Of a DNA stretch of 7,537 nucleotides, positions 1 through 5,716 are shown one piece after another; within the stretch, counting starts at the first letter, position 1; each line of letters starts with the position of its first letter. The DNA is taken from assembly GCA_946183815.1 (NCBI GenBank), contig CAMHDG010000071.1:1-7537 (forward strand), in the 5' to 3' direction. The position numbers were made by a program, and so were the translations under genes. The notes below the pieces were generated by a model, which saw only the letters and a program-made list of their open reading frames with translations, did not search any database and had not been told where the DNA came from. This DNA is from an uncultured bacterium (GTDB lineage Bacteria; Cyanobacteriota; Vampirovibrionia; Gastranaerophilales; Gastranaerophilaceae).

Positions 1-55
1 AAAGGAGAGGGGCATTTAACGATTTATATATTTACCCCCGCTAAACAATAATTTA
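1..55 (-). repeat. Truncated end of a MITE-like intergenic repeat (copy A)
   Basis: Positions 1-55 are the reverse complement of 5351-5405 with only two mismatches (14/5392 and 6/5400). The right end, 42-55, is the 14-mer TAAACAATAATTTA, which is also the terminal repeat of the complete copy at 5350-5553. The element therefore most likely ends at 55 and continues leftward out of the window. The GGAGAGGGGC stretch at 4-13 corresponds to one arm of the CCCCTC/GAGGGG hairpin of the complete copy. The repeat itself is directly visible; the mobile-element reading is inference. Confidence 0.8.
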
Positions 56-64
56 TGCTATAAT
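56..64 (+). promoter_or_regulatory. Extended -10 promoter of the ferredoxin gene
   Basis: The sequence TGCTATAAT is a perfect extended -10 (TGnTATAAT), with the hexamer at 59-64. No -35 hexamer is found 16-18 bp upstream, where the repeat end lies instead; extended -10 promoters can do without one. Transcription would start about 7 bp after the hexamer, that is at or next to the ATG at 71, predicting a leaderless mRNA. Confidence 0.65.
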
Positions 65-70
65 ATCCCC

Positions 71-325
71 ATGAAGAATAAATTAACCGTATGTTGCGGG
101 ACAACGTGTTATCTTGCAGTGGGAAACAGAATAGACAGATTAGAACAATTAATAAAGCAGGAGTTCGGAGATAAAGTTGAGGTTGTGCCTTCAGGCTGCT
201 TGGGTCAGTGTTCTGTGGTTAATAAAGAATGTGATTTTGCCCCGCCATTTGTTAAATTTAATGGTGAAATAATTTCTAACGCCACAAACGACAATATTAT
301 AAAAGAATTAAAAAAGAGGCTTTAA
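71..325 (+). CDS. Small thioredoxin-like [2Fe-2S] ferredoxin
   Basis: An 84-residue protein with the cysteine pattern of thioredoxin-like [2Fe-2S] ferredoxins, the fold also seen in the NuoE/HoxE subunits. The first pair is Cys8 and Cys13 (C-x4-C, within CCGTTCY), the second Cys43 and Cys47 (C-x3-C, within GCLGQC). Cys9 and Cys54 are extra. The spacing of about 30 residues between pairs and the C-terminal PPFVKFNGEI segment suit a stand-alone cytosolic ferredoxin-like protein that carries one electron at a time. Its partner is unknown and no redox enzyme is adjacent. ATG at 71 is chosen because it begins the conserved core directly. No ribosome binding site precedes it and the -10 box ends only 6 bp upstream, so translation is probably leaderless. 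The stop lies inside the loop of the downstream terminator. Confidence 0.8.
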   Translation: MKNKLTVCCGTTCYLAVGNRIDRLEQLIKQEFGDKVEVVPSGCLGQCSVVNKECDFAPPFVKFNGEIISNATNDNIIKELKKRL

Positions 326-342
326 CTGTGTCAGCCTCTTTT
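312..342. terminator. Bidirectional rho-independent terminator
   Basis: A perfect 10-bp stem (AAAAGAGGCT at 312-321, AGCCTCTTTT at 333-342) with an 11-nt loop that contains the ferredoxin TAA stop. T-rich sequence follows on both strands, so it can end the ferredoxin transcript and the convergent membrane-protein transcript, whose stop is at 367-369. Confidence 0.85.
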
Positions 343-366
343 AAAAATATATTTTTGATTATTCAA

Positions 367-2415
367 TTAGTGTTTAAGTTGAGTAAAAGTTGTGCTGGAA
401 GCAGTTTTTAATTTAGAATAATCAACTTTTGGTGCTTGAGCAAGTTCTTGTGCCTTTTGTTGTTCAAGGAATTGTGCTCTTGCCTGTGCTTGTTTTTCCT
501 GTCTTTTTGCAGTCATTTTGTAAACGAATTTAGGAAGAACTATACCCAAGAACGCAGGTACAAAGAATATAGTTGATGCGAATGATACGTATGAGTTCAA
601 TGAACGAGCACGTTTTAACATTGCATTTGCTGCACCTTCTTTTGCAGGTTTGATAGATTCGATTAATTCTTCTGCAAATTCTTTGCTTGAATTTAATTTA
701 TCAAGAATAGTCTTGTTTGCATCTTTTCTGTCAGTTTGTTTTGCTAATTCTTTAAGGTCTAAACCGTATTTTTCAAATACACCTTGAGTTTGTTTTTCTG
801 ATTTTAAAACTTTAGCAACACTACCACCGTTTTCGTCAACAAATTTTGACATATTAACTAATTTTTCTTTAGTGTCAAGGTTGCCATAAATTTGGTCTAA
901 ATCACTGATACCATAGTAACTTAATGAACTAAACGGATTTAGGTAATCCAAAACTTTCTTTGCAGTTGACATTCCTTCTGCTCTGTTTTTAAGAACGAAC
1001 CCTGTTGACCCTTCATAAGAACTAATGAGTGCTTTTGATAACATAGGAACACCAAAGGTTACAGCACCTGTTGATACGATATCTCTTGTTAGTGCTTCAG
1101 GAATTTCGGAATAATCTTTCTTTTTAGTAACAGGATCTTCAGGAGCACGTTTTGCTGCTGTGATGCAACGAGGACCCATAAGCCCGCCAACTGCTAATGT
1201 TGTCATTAAAGCAGGTGTGAATTGGTTTCCGTTAAATTCTAAATTTTTTGCTAATGAATCCCATTTCCCTGTGAAAGATACTTGTCCGTTATTGTTTTTA
1301 ATATTGTTTATATTGTTTGTTTGAGAAACAACTGCTGCTTTAGGTTGAGCGTTATCATTAGTTTTTGTTGTTTGAGCAGCCTCTTTTGTAGGGTCACCTA
1401 ATGCTCCCGGAGGTACAGGGTTAACTAATTTATACAACATTGGTACAAGTGAGAGTGAACCGATTGTTGATAGTGCAGCGGTGAGGTTTACTATGCCTCT
1501 TTTTATAAGTGATGATTTCTTAACGCTGTTTGCATAATCTTCGGTAATGTTTTCAACTGCTTGACCTTTTGTTGCATCGTGAGCGTATGCTCTTATACCG
1601 TTGATTGCTTTTTCTGTTGAGTAAACTTCACCATCAATTTTTACTCTATTCAACATTTCTAAATCTGAAGAATGTGATTTATGGAAATCGTTGAAATCTG
1701 CGATTAATCTGTCTTGAGCACGTTTTTGTGCTTTTTGTGCTCTTGTTTTTCTTTTGCCGTGAGAACGAGCGATAGTGCTTTCGTACTCATCAAGTTTTGC
1801 TAATGATTCTGTTGCTCTTTCGATAAATTCGGACTCTGCAGTTTTGTCAACTGCTTTTGTTGTCGATTGTACTATATTTGTTATATTTTCTTTGTAGAAA
1901 TCTTTTTTAAGAGCGTCAACACTGTCATGTGTTCCATTTTTGACAACATCTTTGAACTTGTTGCCTAAACGGGTAATCAAACTTGAATTGGTAAATGTTG
2001 ATTTTCCAACATATTTTTTACCTAATGCTAAAACAAGCATAGGAGTAAACATCAAAACAGGACCTGAAAGCCCTTCTCTTATTCCAACTTCAAGACCTTC
2101 TTTGAAATTCAATTCTTTAAGTTTCAAACATTTTTGTTTATCTTCTTCACTAGGTTGTTTGAAGGTTAAACGAGCCTTGATAACATTCCATGTTGCATCG
2201 ATTCTGTCTTTGTCAATCCCACGTTGGCAGCCTTCTCCCGTTCTTGGAACTGTCATACCTAATGTATCTTGGATGATGAAAGAGGTTGCAAATCCGCCTT
2301 TTTCAATCCCGTTCATTAATTGTCCGGGAACATCCATTAAACCTTTGAAGTTTGGAGCAGTTTTACTGTTCTTATTATTATCTAAATTTGTTATCCCAAC
2401 AGAGTTAATTTTCAA
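367..2415 (-). CDS. Hypothetical multi-spanning membrane protein with internal duplication
   Basis: A 682-residue protein that I do not recognise by function. The start is TTG at 2413-2415, supported by GGAAGG 8 bp upstream and by the typical beginning MKINSVG. No classical signal peptide is seen. Hydrophobic segments, likely membrane helices, occur near residues 116-132, 308-330, 399-413, 447-464 and 608-632. The region 170-300 is charged and probably helical, with a basic stretch at 219-236. The tail 636-660 is rich in Gln, Ala, Lys and Glu and probably forms a helix after the last membrane segment. NFKG (22-25) and SFTG (380-383) are two Phe-x-Gly motifs that begin similar blocks (see findings). 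Residues 341-378, rich in Asn, Thr and Gln, look like a flexible linker. It is transcribed alone, convergent with the ferredoxin gene and divergent from the ADP-ribosyltransferase. Lineage-specific hypothetical is the most that can be said. Confidence 0.85.
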   Translation of the reverse strand: MKINSVGITNLDNNKNSKTAPNFKGLMDVPGQLMNGIEKGGFATSFIIQDTLGMTVPRTGEGCQRGIDKDRIDATWNVIKARLTFKQPSEEDKQKCLKLKELNFKEGLEVGIREGLSGPVLMFTPMLVLALGKKYVGKSTFTNSSLITRLGNKFKDVVKNGTHDSVDALKKDFYKENITNIVQSTTKAVDKTAESEFIERATESLAKLDEYESTIARSHGKRKTRAQKAQKRAQDRLIADFNDFHKSHSSDLEMLNRVKIDGEVYSTEKAINGIRAYAHDATKGQAVENITEDYANSVKKSSLIKRGIVNLTAALSTIGSLSLVPMLYKLVNPVPPGALGDPTKEAAQTTKTNDNAQPKAAVVSQTNNINNIKNNNGQVSFTGKWDSLAKNLEFNGNQFTPALMTTLAVGGLMGPRCITAAKRAPEDPVTKKKDYSEIPEALTRDIVSTGAVTFGVPMLSKALISSYEGSTGFVLKNRAEGMSTAKKVLDYLNPFSSLSYYGISDLDQIYGNLDTKEKLVNMSKFVDENGGSVAKVLKSEKQTQGVFEKYGLDLKELAKQTDRKDANKTILDKLNSSKEFAEELIESIKPAKEGAANAMLKRARSLNSYVSFASTIFFVPAFLGIVLPKFVYKMTAKRQEKQAQARAQFLEQQKAQELAQAPKVDYSKLKTASSTTFTQLKH

Positions 2416-2423
2416 ACTTATAA

Positions 2424-2429
2424 CCTTCC
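2424..2429 (-). promoter_or_regulatory. Ribosome binding site that decides the TTG start
   Basis: On the minus strand GGAAGG lies 8 bp before the TTG at 2413-2415. There is no ATG near this position in the same frame, so this site is the main argument for the unusual start codon. Confidence 0.7.
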
Positions 2430-2441
2430 GTAATTAAATAA

Positions 2442-2447
2442 ATCATA
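2442..2447 (-). promoter_or_regulatory. Possible -10 box of the membrane-protein gene
   Basis: TATGAT on the minus strand would place the transcription start near 2435 and give a leader of about 20 nt that includes the ribosome binding site. No good -35 is found at 16-18 bp (the nearest, TTTACA, is 21 bp away), so this is a weak call. Confidence 0.3.
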
Positions 2448-2780
2448 CAACCGTACATGATTAAAAAGTGTAAAACCTAATAAAAATTGCTAATTTGTAA
2501 CAAAAACACTTATTATCTTTACAAAAATTCAAAATGTAATCACACCCCTTAAATTGATTTGATTGAACACGTACCCTAGTTTATATTATTTTTGGGGTTT
2601 TGACAAGTGTATTTAGAACAATTATTCACATATTTTAACAAAAAGAAAAATAGATTTGCCAGTGTCCTTGCTATTGTTGATGTTAAGACCATGATATACA
2701 TCTTATAGCATGGGCTTTATGTTTGTTTACAGGCATGGAATTATATTTTTGTTAAGTTCCGGCTTATATAGGTAAATTTT

Positions 2781-2809
2781 TTGAAGAGTAAATACTTTAT
2801 TTATATAGA
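2781..2809 (+). promoter_or_regulatory. Sigma-70-type promoter of the ADP-ribosyltransferase gene
   Basis: TTGAAG (2781-2786) and TATAGA (2804-2809) are separated by exactly 17 bp. Transcription would begin near 2816, giving a leader of about 17 nt. The only Shine-Dalgarno candidate in it is GGGA at 2819-2822, 10 bp before the ATG, so translation may be weak. Confidence 0.6.
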
Positions 2810-2832
2810 TTTATCCATGGGAATATAAGTTA

Positions 2833-3810
2833 ATGGTCGTACGTATCAATCAAATTAGTGACTTGTTATGTCACAATACAAGGCTAACTAATAGCGTAAA
2901 AGAGTCATGCAGGCATGTGGAAAATCCTGTTGAGCGTTGTCTGAATGATATTCGCTATGATTCTCAAATGTTGGCAAAAACTATGATTAGGGATACGTCA
3001 CTGGAAAAGAGTGTTTTATCTCTGCCGGCAGGGAATAAGTCTGATATTGTTTTTGAAACGGCAGGTAATTTTAACAGAAAAAATTACGCAAGAAGTTATG
3101 AACAATCAATGCAGGAAATGAAAGAGGCTTTGTATTGTGTTGATGATAAGGAGTTAGCAAAAAAAATAAAATCAACCGGCGATTTGTACTCGTTAGATGA
3201 GGTTTCTAAAATTGAGGAACTGGTACAGAGCGGTATTCCTGTTGAAGATGCTATCAGATGCAGAGGCAGTGAAGAATTACTTCAGGTTTTAGACGGAAAT
3301 GTTAAATTAGAGCCTGAAATGACCATCAAGCACATGGTTGAAGAATATGTTAACAAGTTAGCCGTTTTCAAAGAAAAAGATAAGAATAATTTTCAGGAAT
3401 GTACTAAAAAAATAAATAAGTTTATAGAGTCAAAGTCAGAATATTTGCAAGATTCAACTTTGTACAGAGGTGAACAGAGTGAAACAGAGATACACAGATT
3501 ATTGAGTTTGGCTCTTGAAAAACAGTTGAACCCTCATAAGACTGTTAAATATACCCCAAATCATCTGTTTTCAACGACAAACAGGTTGGAAACATTAACG
3601 CAAGATTATGATTATGCTGATAAGTGTTTGATTAAGATTGTCGGAACAGAGGGAAAATGTAAAGGAATTGATGTAAATAAGATGATAGGAAGCAAGAACA
3701 AGTTTTTTAGCCAGAACGAAATTCTGCTTTCCGGTACAAGTGAATTTGAGGTAGTAGATGGGGTTATAGATAACGGAAGATTGGTTGTTACATTGAAGTA
3801 TGCAGGTTAG
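2833..3810 (+). CDS. Putative mono-ADP-ribosyltransferase (R-S-QxE type)
   Basis: A 325-residue protein whose C-terminal half has the layout of the exotoxin-type ADP-ribosyltransferase domain, which transfers ADP-ribose from NAD+ to a target. The expected motifs occur in order: the NAD-binding arginine in LYRG (Arg212), the STT strand in LFSTT (Ser247-Thr249), then KCLIKIVGTEGKCKGIDV (264-281), like the core strand before the ARTT loop, and FFSQNEILL (291-299) with Gln294-x-Glu296 in place of the usual ExE. GTSEFEVV (301-308) and VVTLKY (318-323) match the last strands. Residues 1-200 are mostly helical and charged, with no recognised domain, signal peptide or membrane segment. The gene ends tail-to-tail with a NADAR gene, sharing the bases TTAG. 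A toxin, secreted effector or antiphage enzyme are all possible. The fold assignment comes from motif reading, not from a search. Confidence 0.7.
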   Translation: MVVRINQISDLLCHNTRLTNSVKESCRHVENPVERCLNDIRYDSQMLAKTMIRDTSLEKSVLSLPAGNKSDIVFETAGNFNRKNYARSYEQSMQEMKEALYCVDDKELAKKIKSTGDLYSLDEVSKIEELVQSGIPVEDAIRCRGSEELLQVLDGNVKLEPEMTIKHMVEEYVNKLAVFKEKDKNNFQECTKKINKFIESKSEYLQDSTLYRGEQSETEIHRLLSLALEKQLNPHKTVKYTPNHLFSTTNRLETLTQDYDYADKCLIKIVGTEGKCKGIDVNKMIGSKNKFFSQNEILLSGTSEFEVVDGVIDNGRLVVTLKYAG

Positions 3811-4790
3811 ATGTCTTTTCTTAAGTCGTCAAGTATTCCGATAAATTCCTGTTCTGTCAGCAGGGTTTTAGTTTTATCTTTTTCGCCTAAACTGTGGGCA
3901 AGGTTATAATTTTTTGTGTATTCGAGTGCAAATCTGAAATCGTCATCCTGTTTAAATCTTTCTTTGTAGGCTGATTTTAGAAAATCTTGATATTCGTCAG
4001 ATTGACGGTTGATTTTCTTTCCTTGCCAGTATAAGTGTTTGAAATCGTAGTTTCTTTGTTTGTTTAGTTTTTTACCCATTCCTTTTGCTTTGAGTCCGTC
4101 AAGGGCGCAGATTTGTCTTTGCTCATGCGGGTCAGATGTTTTTAGTGACTGTAAAAAACCTTCCATAGATTTTATTTTGCACCCTCTGAAGATAAAATCT
4201 GTATCAGCAAAATTACTCAATATATTGGTTGGATATTTTGAGTGAGAGTTTATATCGAGGACAATTTTAGAGTCTTTTGCCTTTGTTATACGTAAAATAC
4301 GATTGATTTTGTTAACGACTCCGTCATCATCGCAGGTAAAGTTTCTGAAATTGGCACTAAAAGTATCAGGGTTAACGTGCTTGTCTAAATCAGTGTTTGG
4401 TCTGACCATTGCAGACAGCAGATTAATTTGGGTTTCAAAAAGTTCTTTGTCCTCGTATTTTTCGGGCTTAATGTTATCTAAAAGCACCTGAACTGTTTTT
4501 ATGTATTCATCATCATTACAGTTCCTTAATGTCAGGGTGTGATTTGCCATCAGGTTAGAAAAGTATGTTTTCTTCGCCTGATGGTCTTTTGAGTCAAGTG
4601 CTTTTTTTATTTCAACTGATAATTTAATGGTGTTTTTTTTAGGGATATTCCCTGAAAAAGATTGTGGAATAATAGCGTAGTAAGTTTTGTCTGACGATTT
4701 TTCGCAGTCAGAAATATTTTGTTTTTTAGAGTTTGCACAATGCGGCATAACTCGTGTTTGGATTGGTTGATTAATCGAACTTATACGCAT
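3807..4790 (-). CDS. NADAR-domain protein, predicted ADP-ribose-modification hydrolase
   Basis: A 327-residue protein with a C-terminal NADAR (YbiA/DUF1768-like) domain at about 188-325. Against E. coli YbiA from memory these segments line up: LSNF (191-194), SMEGFLQSLK (208-217, like SEHYFQAQK, with Glu210, Gln214 and Lys217), KAKGMGKK (234-241), Trp255, YKERFKQDDDFRFAL (275-289, like the KFxQxxxLRxxL segment), LAHSLG (297-302) and the final ILDDLR (319-324). The domain ends in LGEKDKTKTLLTEQEF instead of the WGDG/GxNxLG block of YbiA. Known NADAR enzymes remove ADP-ribose from guanine and act as antitoxins of DarT1. Residues 1-187 are unrecognised and include a SFSG motif (44-47) like that of the neighbouring membrane protein. 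ATG at 4790 is preceded by AAGGA. The facing ADP-ribosyltransferase suggests a matched pair. Confidence 0.75.
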   Translation of the reverse strand: MRISSINQPIQTRVMPHCANSKKQNISDCEKSSDKTYYAIIPQSFSGNIPKKNTIKLSVEIKKALDSKDHQAKKTYFSNLMANHTLTLRNCNDDEYIKTVQVLLDNIKPEKYEDKELFETQINLLSAMVRPNTDLDKHVNPDTFSANFRNFTCDDDGVVNKINRILRITKAKDSKIVLDINSHSKYPTNILSNFADTDFIFRGCKIKSMEGFLQSLKTSDPHEQRQICALDGLKAKGMGKKLNKQRNYDFKHLYWQGKKINRQSDEYQDFLKSAYKERFKQDDDFRFALEYTKNYNLAHSLGEKDKTKTLLTEQEFIGILDDLRKDI

Positions 4791-4810
4791 AATATATCCT
4801 TGGTTTCAAT

Positions 4811-4816
4811 ATTATA
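4811..4816 (-). promoter_or_regulatory. -10 box of the NADAR gene
   Basis: A perfect TATAAT on the minus strand places the start near 4804 and leaves a short leader that includes AAGGA (4797-4801), 6 bp before the ATG. No good -35 is visible at standard spacing; the sequence there is a run of T. Confidence 0.5.
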
Positions 4817-4861
4817 AAACCCGTAAAAAAATAATTTGCTATATAAGTGATAAAAACAAAA

Positions 4862-4881
4862 AAGACACCTTTCGGTGTCTT
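4862..4881 (-). terminator. Terminator hairpin in repeat copy 1
   Basis: An 8-bp stem AAGACACC/GGTGTCTT with a GAAA loop on the minus strand, followed there by a T-rich run. It is identical to the tRNA-Asp terminator. Confidence 0.7.
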
Positions 4882-5022
4882 AAATGGCGGAAGGACTCCG
4901 TTGGCGAACAGCAAAATGTGACTAAATGTCACGTTTTGCGTTAAAAAAAGCAAAATTGCCGGAGAAAAAGGAATAAGCCAATGGAGGAAAGAGGCTCGAG
5001 CCGAGTCATGATAAAAACAAAA

Positions 5023-5042
5023 AAGACACCTTTCGGTGTCTT
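5023..5042 (-). terminator. Terminator hairpin in repeat copy 2
   Basis: Same 8-bp stem, GAAA loop and T run as in copy 1 and after the tRNA, 161 bp from each neighbour. Confidence 0.7.
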
Positions 5043-5183
5043 AAATGGCGGAAGGACTCCGTTGGCGAACAGCAAAAGGTGACTAAATGTCACGTTTTGC
5101 GTTAAAAAAAGCAAAATAGTCAGAGAAAAAGGAATAAGCCAATGGAGGAAAGAGGCTCGAGCCGAGTCGTGATGAAAACAAAA

Positions 5184-5203
5184 AAGACACCTTTCGGTGT
5201 CTT
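5184..5203 (-). terminator. Terminator of the tRNA-Asp gene
   Basis: The stem AAGACACC (5184-5191) pairs with GGTGTCTT (5196-5203). On the minus strand the loop is GAAA and a TTTTTTGTTTT run follows. It begins 3 bp after the encoded CCA end of the tRNA. Confidence 0.9.
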
Positions 5204-5206
5204 AAA

Positions 5207-5284
5207 TGGCGGGAACGACGAGGCTCGAACTCGCGACCTCATGCGTGACAGGCATGCGCTCTAACCAAACTGAGCTACGCTCCC
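5207..5284 (-). tRNA. trnD: tRNA-Asp (GUC)
   Basis: A complete cloverleaf on the minus strand. Acceptor arms GGGAGCG and CGTTCCC pair with one G-U. The D arm is GCTC/GAGC, the anticodon stem CATGC/GCATG with loop CTGTCAC (anticodon GTC), and the T arm GCGAG/CTCGT with loop TTCGAGC. The discriminator is G and the CCA end is encoded (5207-5209). The gene is followed at once by its terminator, and the last bases of the tRNA are shared with the upstream-lying 161-bp repeats. Confidence 0.96.
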
Positions 5285-5302
5285 ATCTGCGTGTAAACTT
5301 AT

Positions 5303-5329
5303 TCTATAATAAGCAAAATTTTTTTGCAA
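5303..5329 (-). promoter_or_regulatory. Promoter of the tRNA-Asp gene
   Basis: On the minus strand TTGCAA (5324-5329) and TATAGA (5303-5308) are 15 bp apart, a short but usable spacing. The predicted start near 5296 leaves a leader of about 12 nt before the mature tRNA. Confidence 0.5.
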
Positions 5330-5349
5330 GTGTTTTTTTTGTTTTATTG

Positions 5350-5553
5350 GTAAATTATTGTTTAGCGGGGGTAAATATATAAATCGTTAAAAGCCCCTCG
5401 CCTTTGGAGAGGGGTTGGACAGAGGGTTCAATTATTAAACCAACTATTATTTACCCTCTCTCAAATTTCTAAATTCACTGCAAGCAGTTCATTAAGAAAT
5501 TTCTCTCTCTCCAAGGAGAGATATATCTGCTTCGCAGATAAACAATAATTTAC
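5350..5553. mobile_element. Complete MITE-like element (copy B) with 15-bp terminal inverted repeats
   Basis: The ends GTAAATTATTGTTTA (5350-5364) and TAAACAATAATTTAC (5539-5553) are perfect inverted repeats bounding about 204 bp that encode no protein. The interior is a chain of hairpins: CCCCTC/GAGGGG (5394-5414), AGAGGGT/ACCCTCT (5421-5459), AAATTTCT/AGAAATTT (5463-5502) enclosing ACTGC/GCAGT (5477-5488), TCTCTCC/GGAGAGA (5506-5521) and ATCTGC/GCAGAT (5525-5539). Related ends occur at 1-55 and 7486-7499. No clear target-site duplication is seen, so an intergenic repeat of another kind (REP-like) is possible. Confidence 0.6.
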
Positions 5554-5684
5554 AACTACGCCCTATTTTGACGTATTGTACTTGTATAGTAAAAATACTG
5601 ATGGGTGGTTCGCCTAATCATGAAATATATGAGGGAAAAATTGGCATTTCGCCTGCAAGCAGGCTCATGCATTTCTCTCTCTCA
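5554..5684. other. Intergenic stretch between repeat element and RT terminator
   Basis: No gene is seen. It contains ATTTTGACGTAT (5565-5576), which recurs inverted at 7462-7473, and a perfect GCCTGC/GCAGGC hairpin (5651-5664). This is followed by ATTTCTCTCTCTC (5671-5683), a 13-mer also present at 5499-5511 after a similar hairpin, so this part is related to the neighbouring element. Confidence 0.6.
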
Positions 5685-5709
5685 AAAACCGACCGTTAAG
5701 GTCGGTTTT
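5685..5709 (-). terminator. Terminator of the DnaB-like/RT operon
   Basis: A perfect 10-bp stem AAAACCGACC/GGTCGGTTTT with a 5-nt loop and a run of T on the minus strand. It lies 7 bp after the RT stop codon. The stem's own A/T tails also allow it to work from the other side. Confidence 0.88.
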
Positions 5710-5716
5710 GTTGTTT

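Larger units (their letters stand above)
2416..2832. other. Divergent intergenic region without a gene
   Basis: 417 bp of AT-rich sequence between the divergent membrane-protein and ADP-ribosyltransferase genes. I find no convincing coding sequence. It holds a possible -10 for the left gene (2442-2447), a perfect -35 hexamer TTGACA at 2600-2605 with only a poor -10 (TATTCA, 2623-2628), an imperfect hairpin at 2689-2713 (CCATG and TATA paired with TATA and CATGG, one A/G mismatch), and the good promoter of the right gene at 2781-2809. Confidence 0.6.
4848..5211. repeat. Tandem 161-bp direct repeat, two full copies and one partial
   Basis: Copy 1 (4848-5008) and copy 2 (5009-5169) differ at about five of 161 positions. 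Copy 3 begins at 5170 and continues for about 42 bp up to TGGCGG, where it runs into the 3' end of tRNA-Asp. Each copy carries, on the minus strand, a hairpin with arms GCAAAA and GTGAC (for example 5073-5099), a small CGGA/TCCG hairpin, and the same GAAA-loop terminator found after the tRNA. The stretch is not coding: the short frames in it are translations of the tRNA flank. Confidence 0.9.

Noticed and set aside
1940..2437. Open frame of 165 codons on the plus strand
   Set aside because: It lies wholly opposite the start of the 682-residue minus-strand gene, which has a ribosome binding site and a coherent protein. The opposite frame has no recognisable domain.
4060..4491. Two open frames of about 60 codons on the plus strand
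   Set aside because: Both are antisense to the NADAR gene, whose domain covers part of the same bases.
4771..4953. Open frame of 60 codons on the minus strand upstream of the NADAR gene
   Set aside because: It overlaps the NADAR start, runs through its -10 box and through the terminator and tandem repeat, and has no ribosome binding site.
4848..5169. Decayed tRNA genes in the tandem repeats
   Set aside because: Apart from the CCA end, the terminator and a short GAGGCTCGA match, no acceptor, D or anticodon arm can be built on either strand.
4848..5211. CRISPR array
   Set aside because: The repeats are 161 bp long and contiguous, without unique spacers, and there are no cas genes.
4981..5264. 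Two short plus-strand frames (4981-5082 and 5142-5264) beginning MEERGSS
   Set aside because: They are translations of the repeat and of the antisense of tRNA-Asp (ending GGNDEARTRDLMRDRHAL), a familiar source of false proteins.
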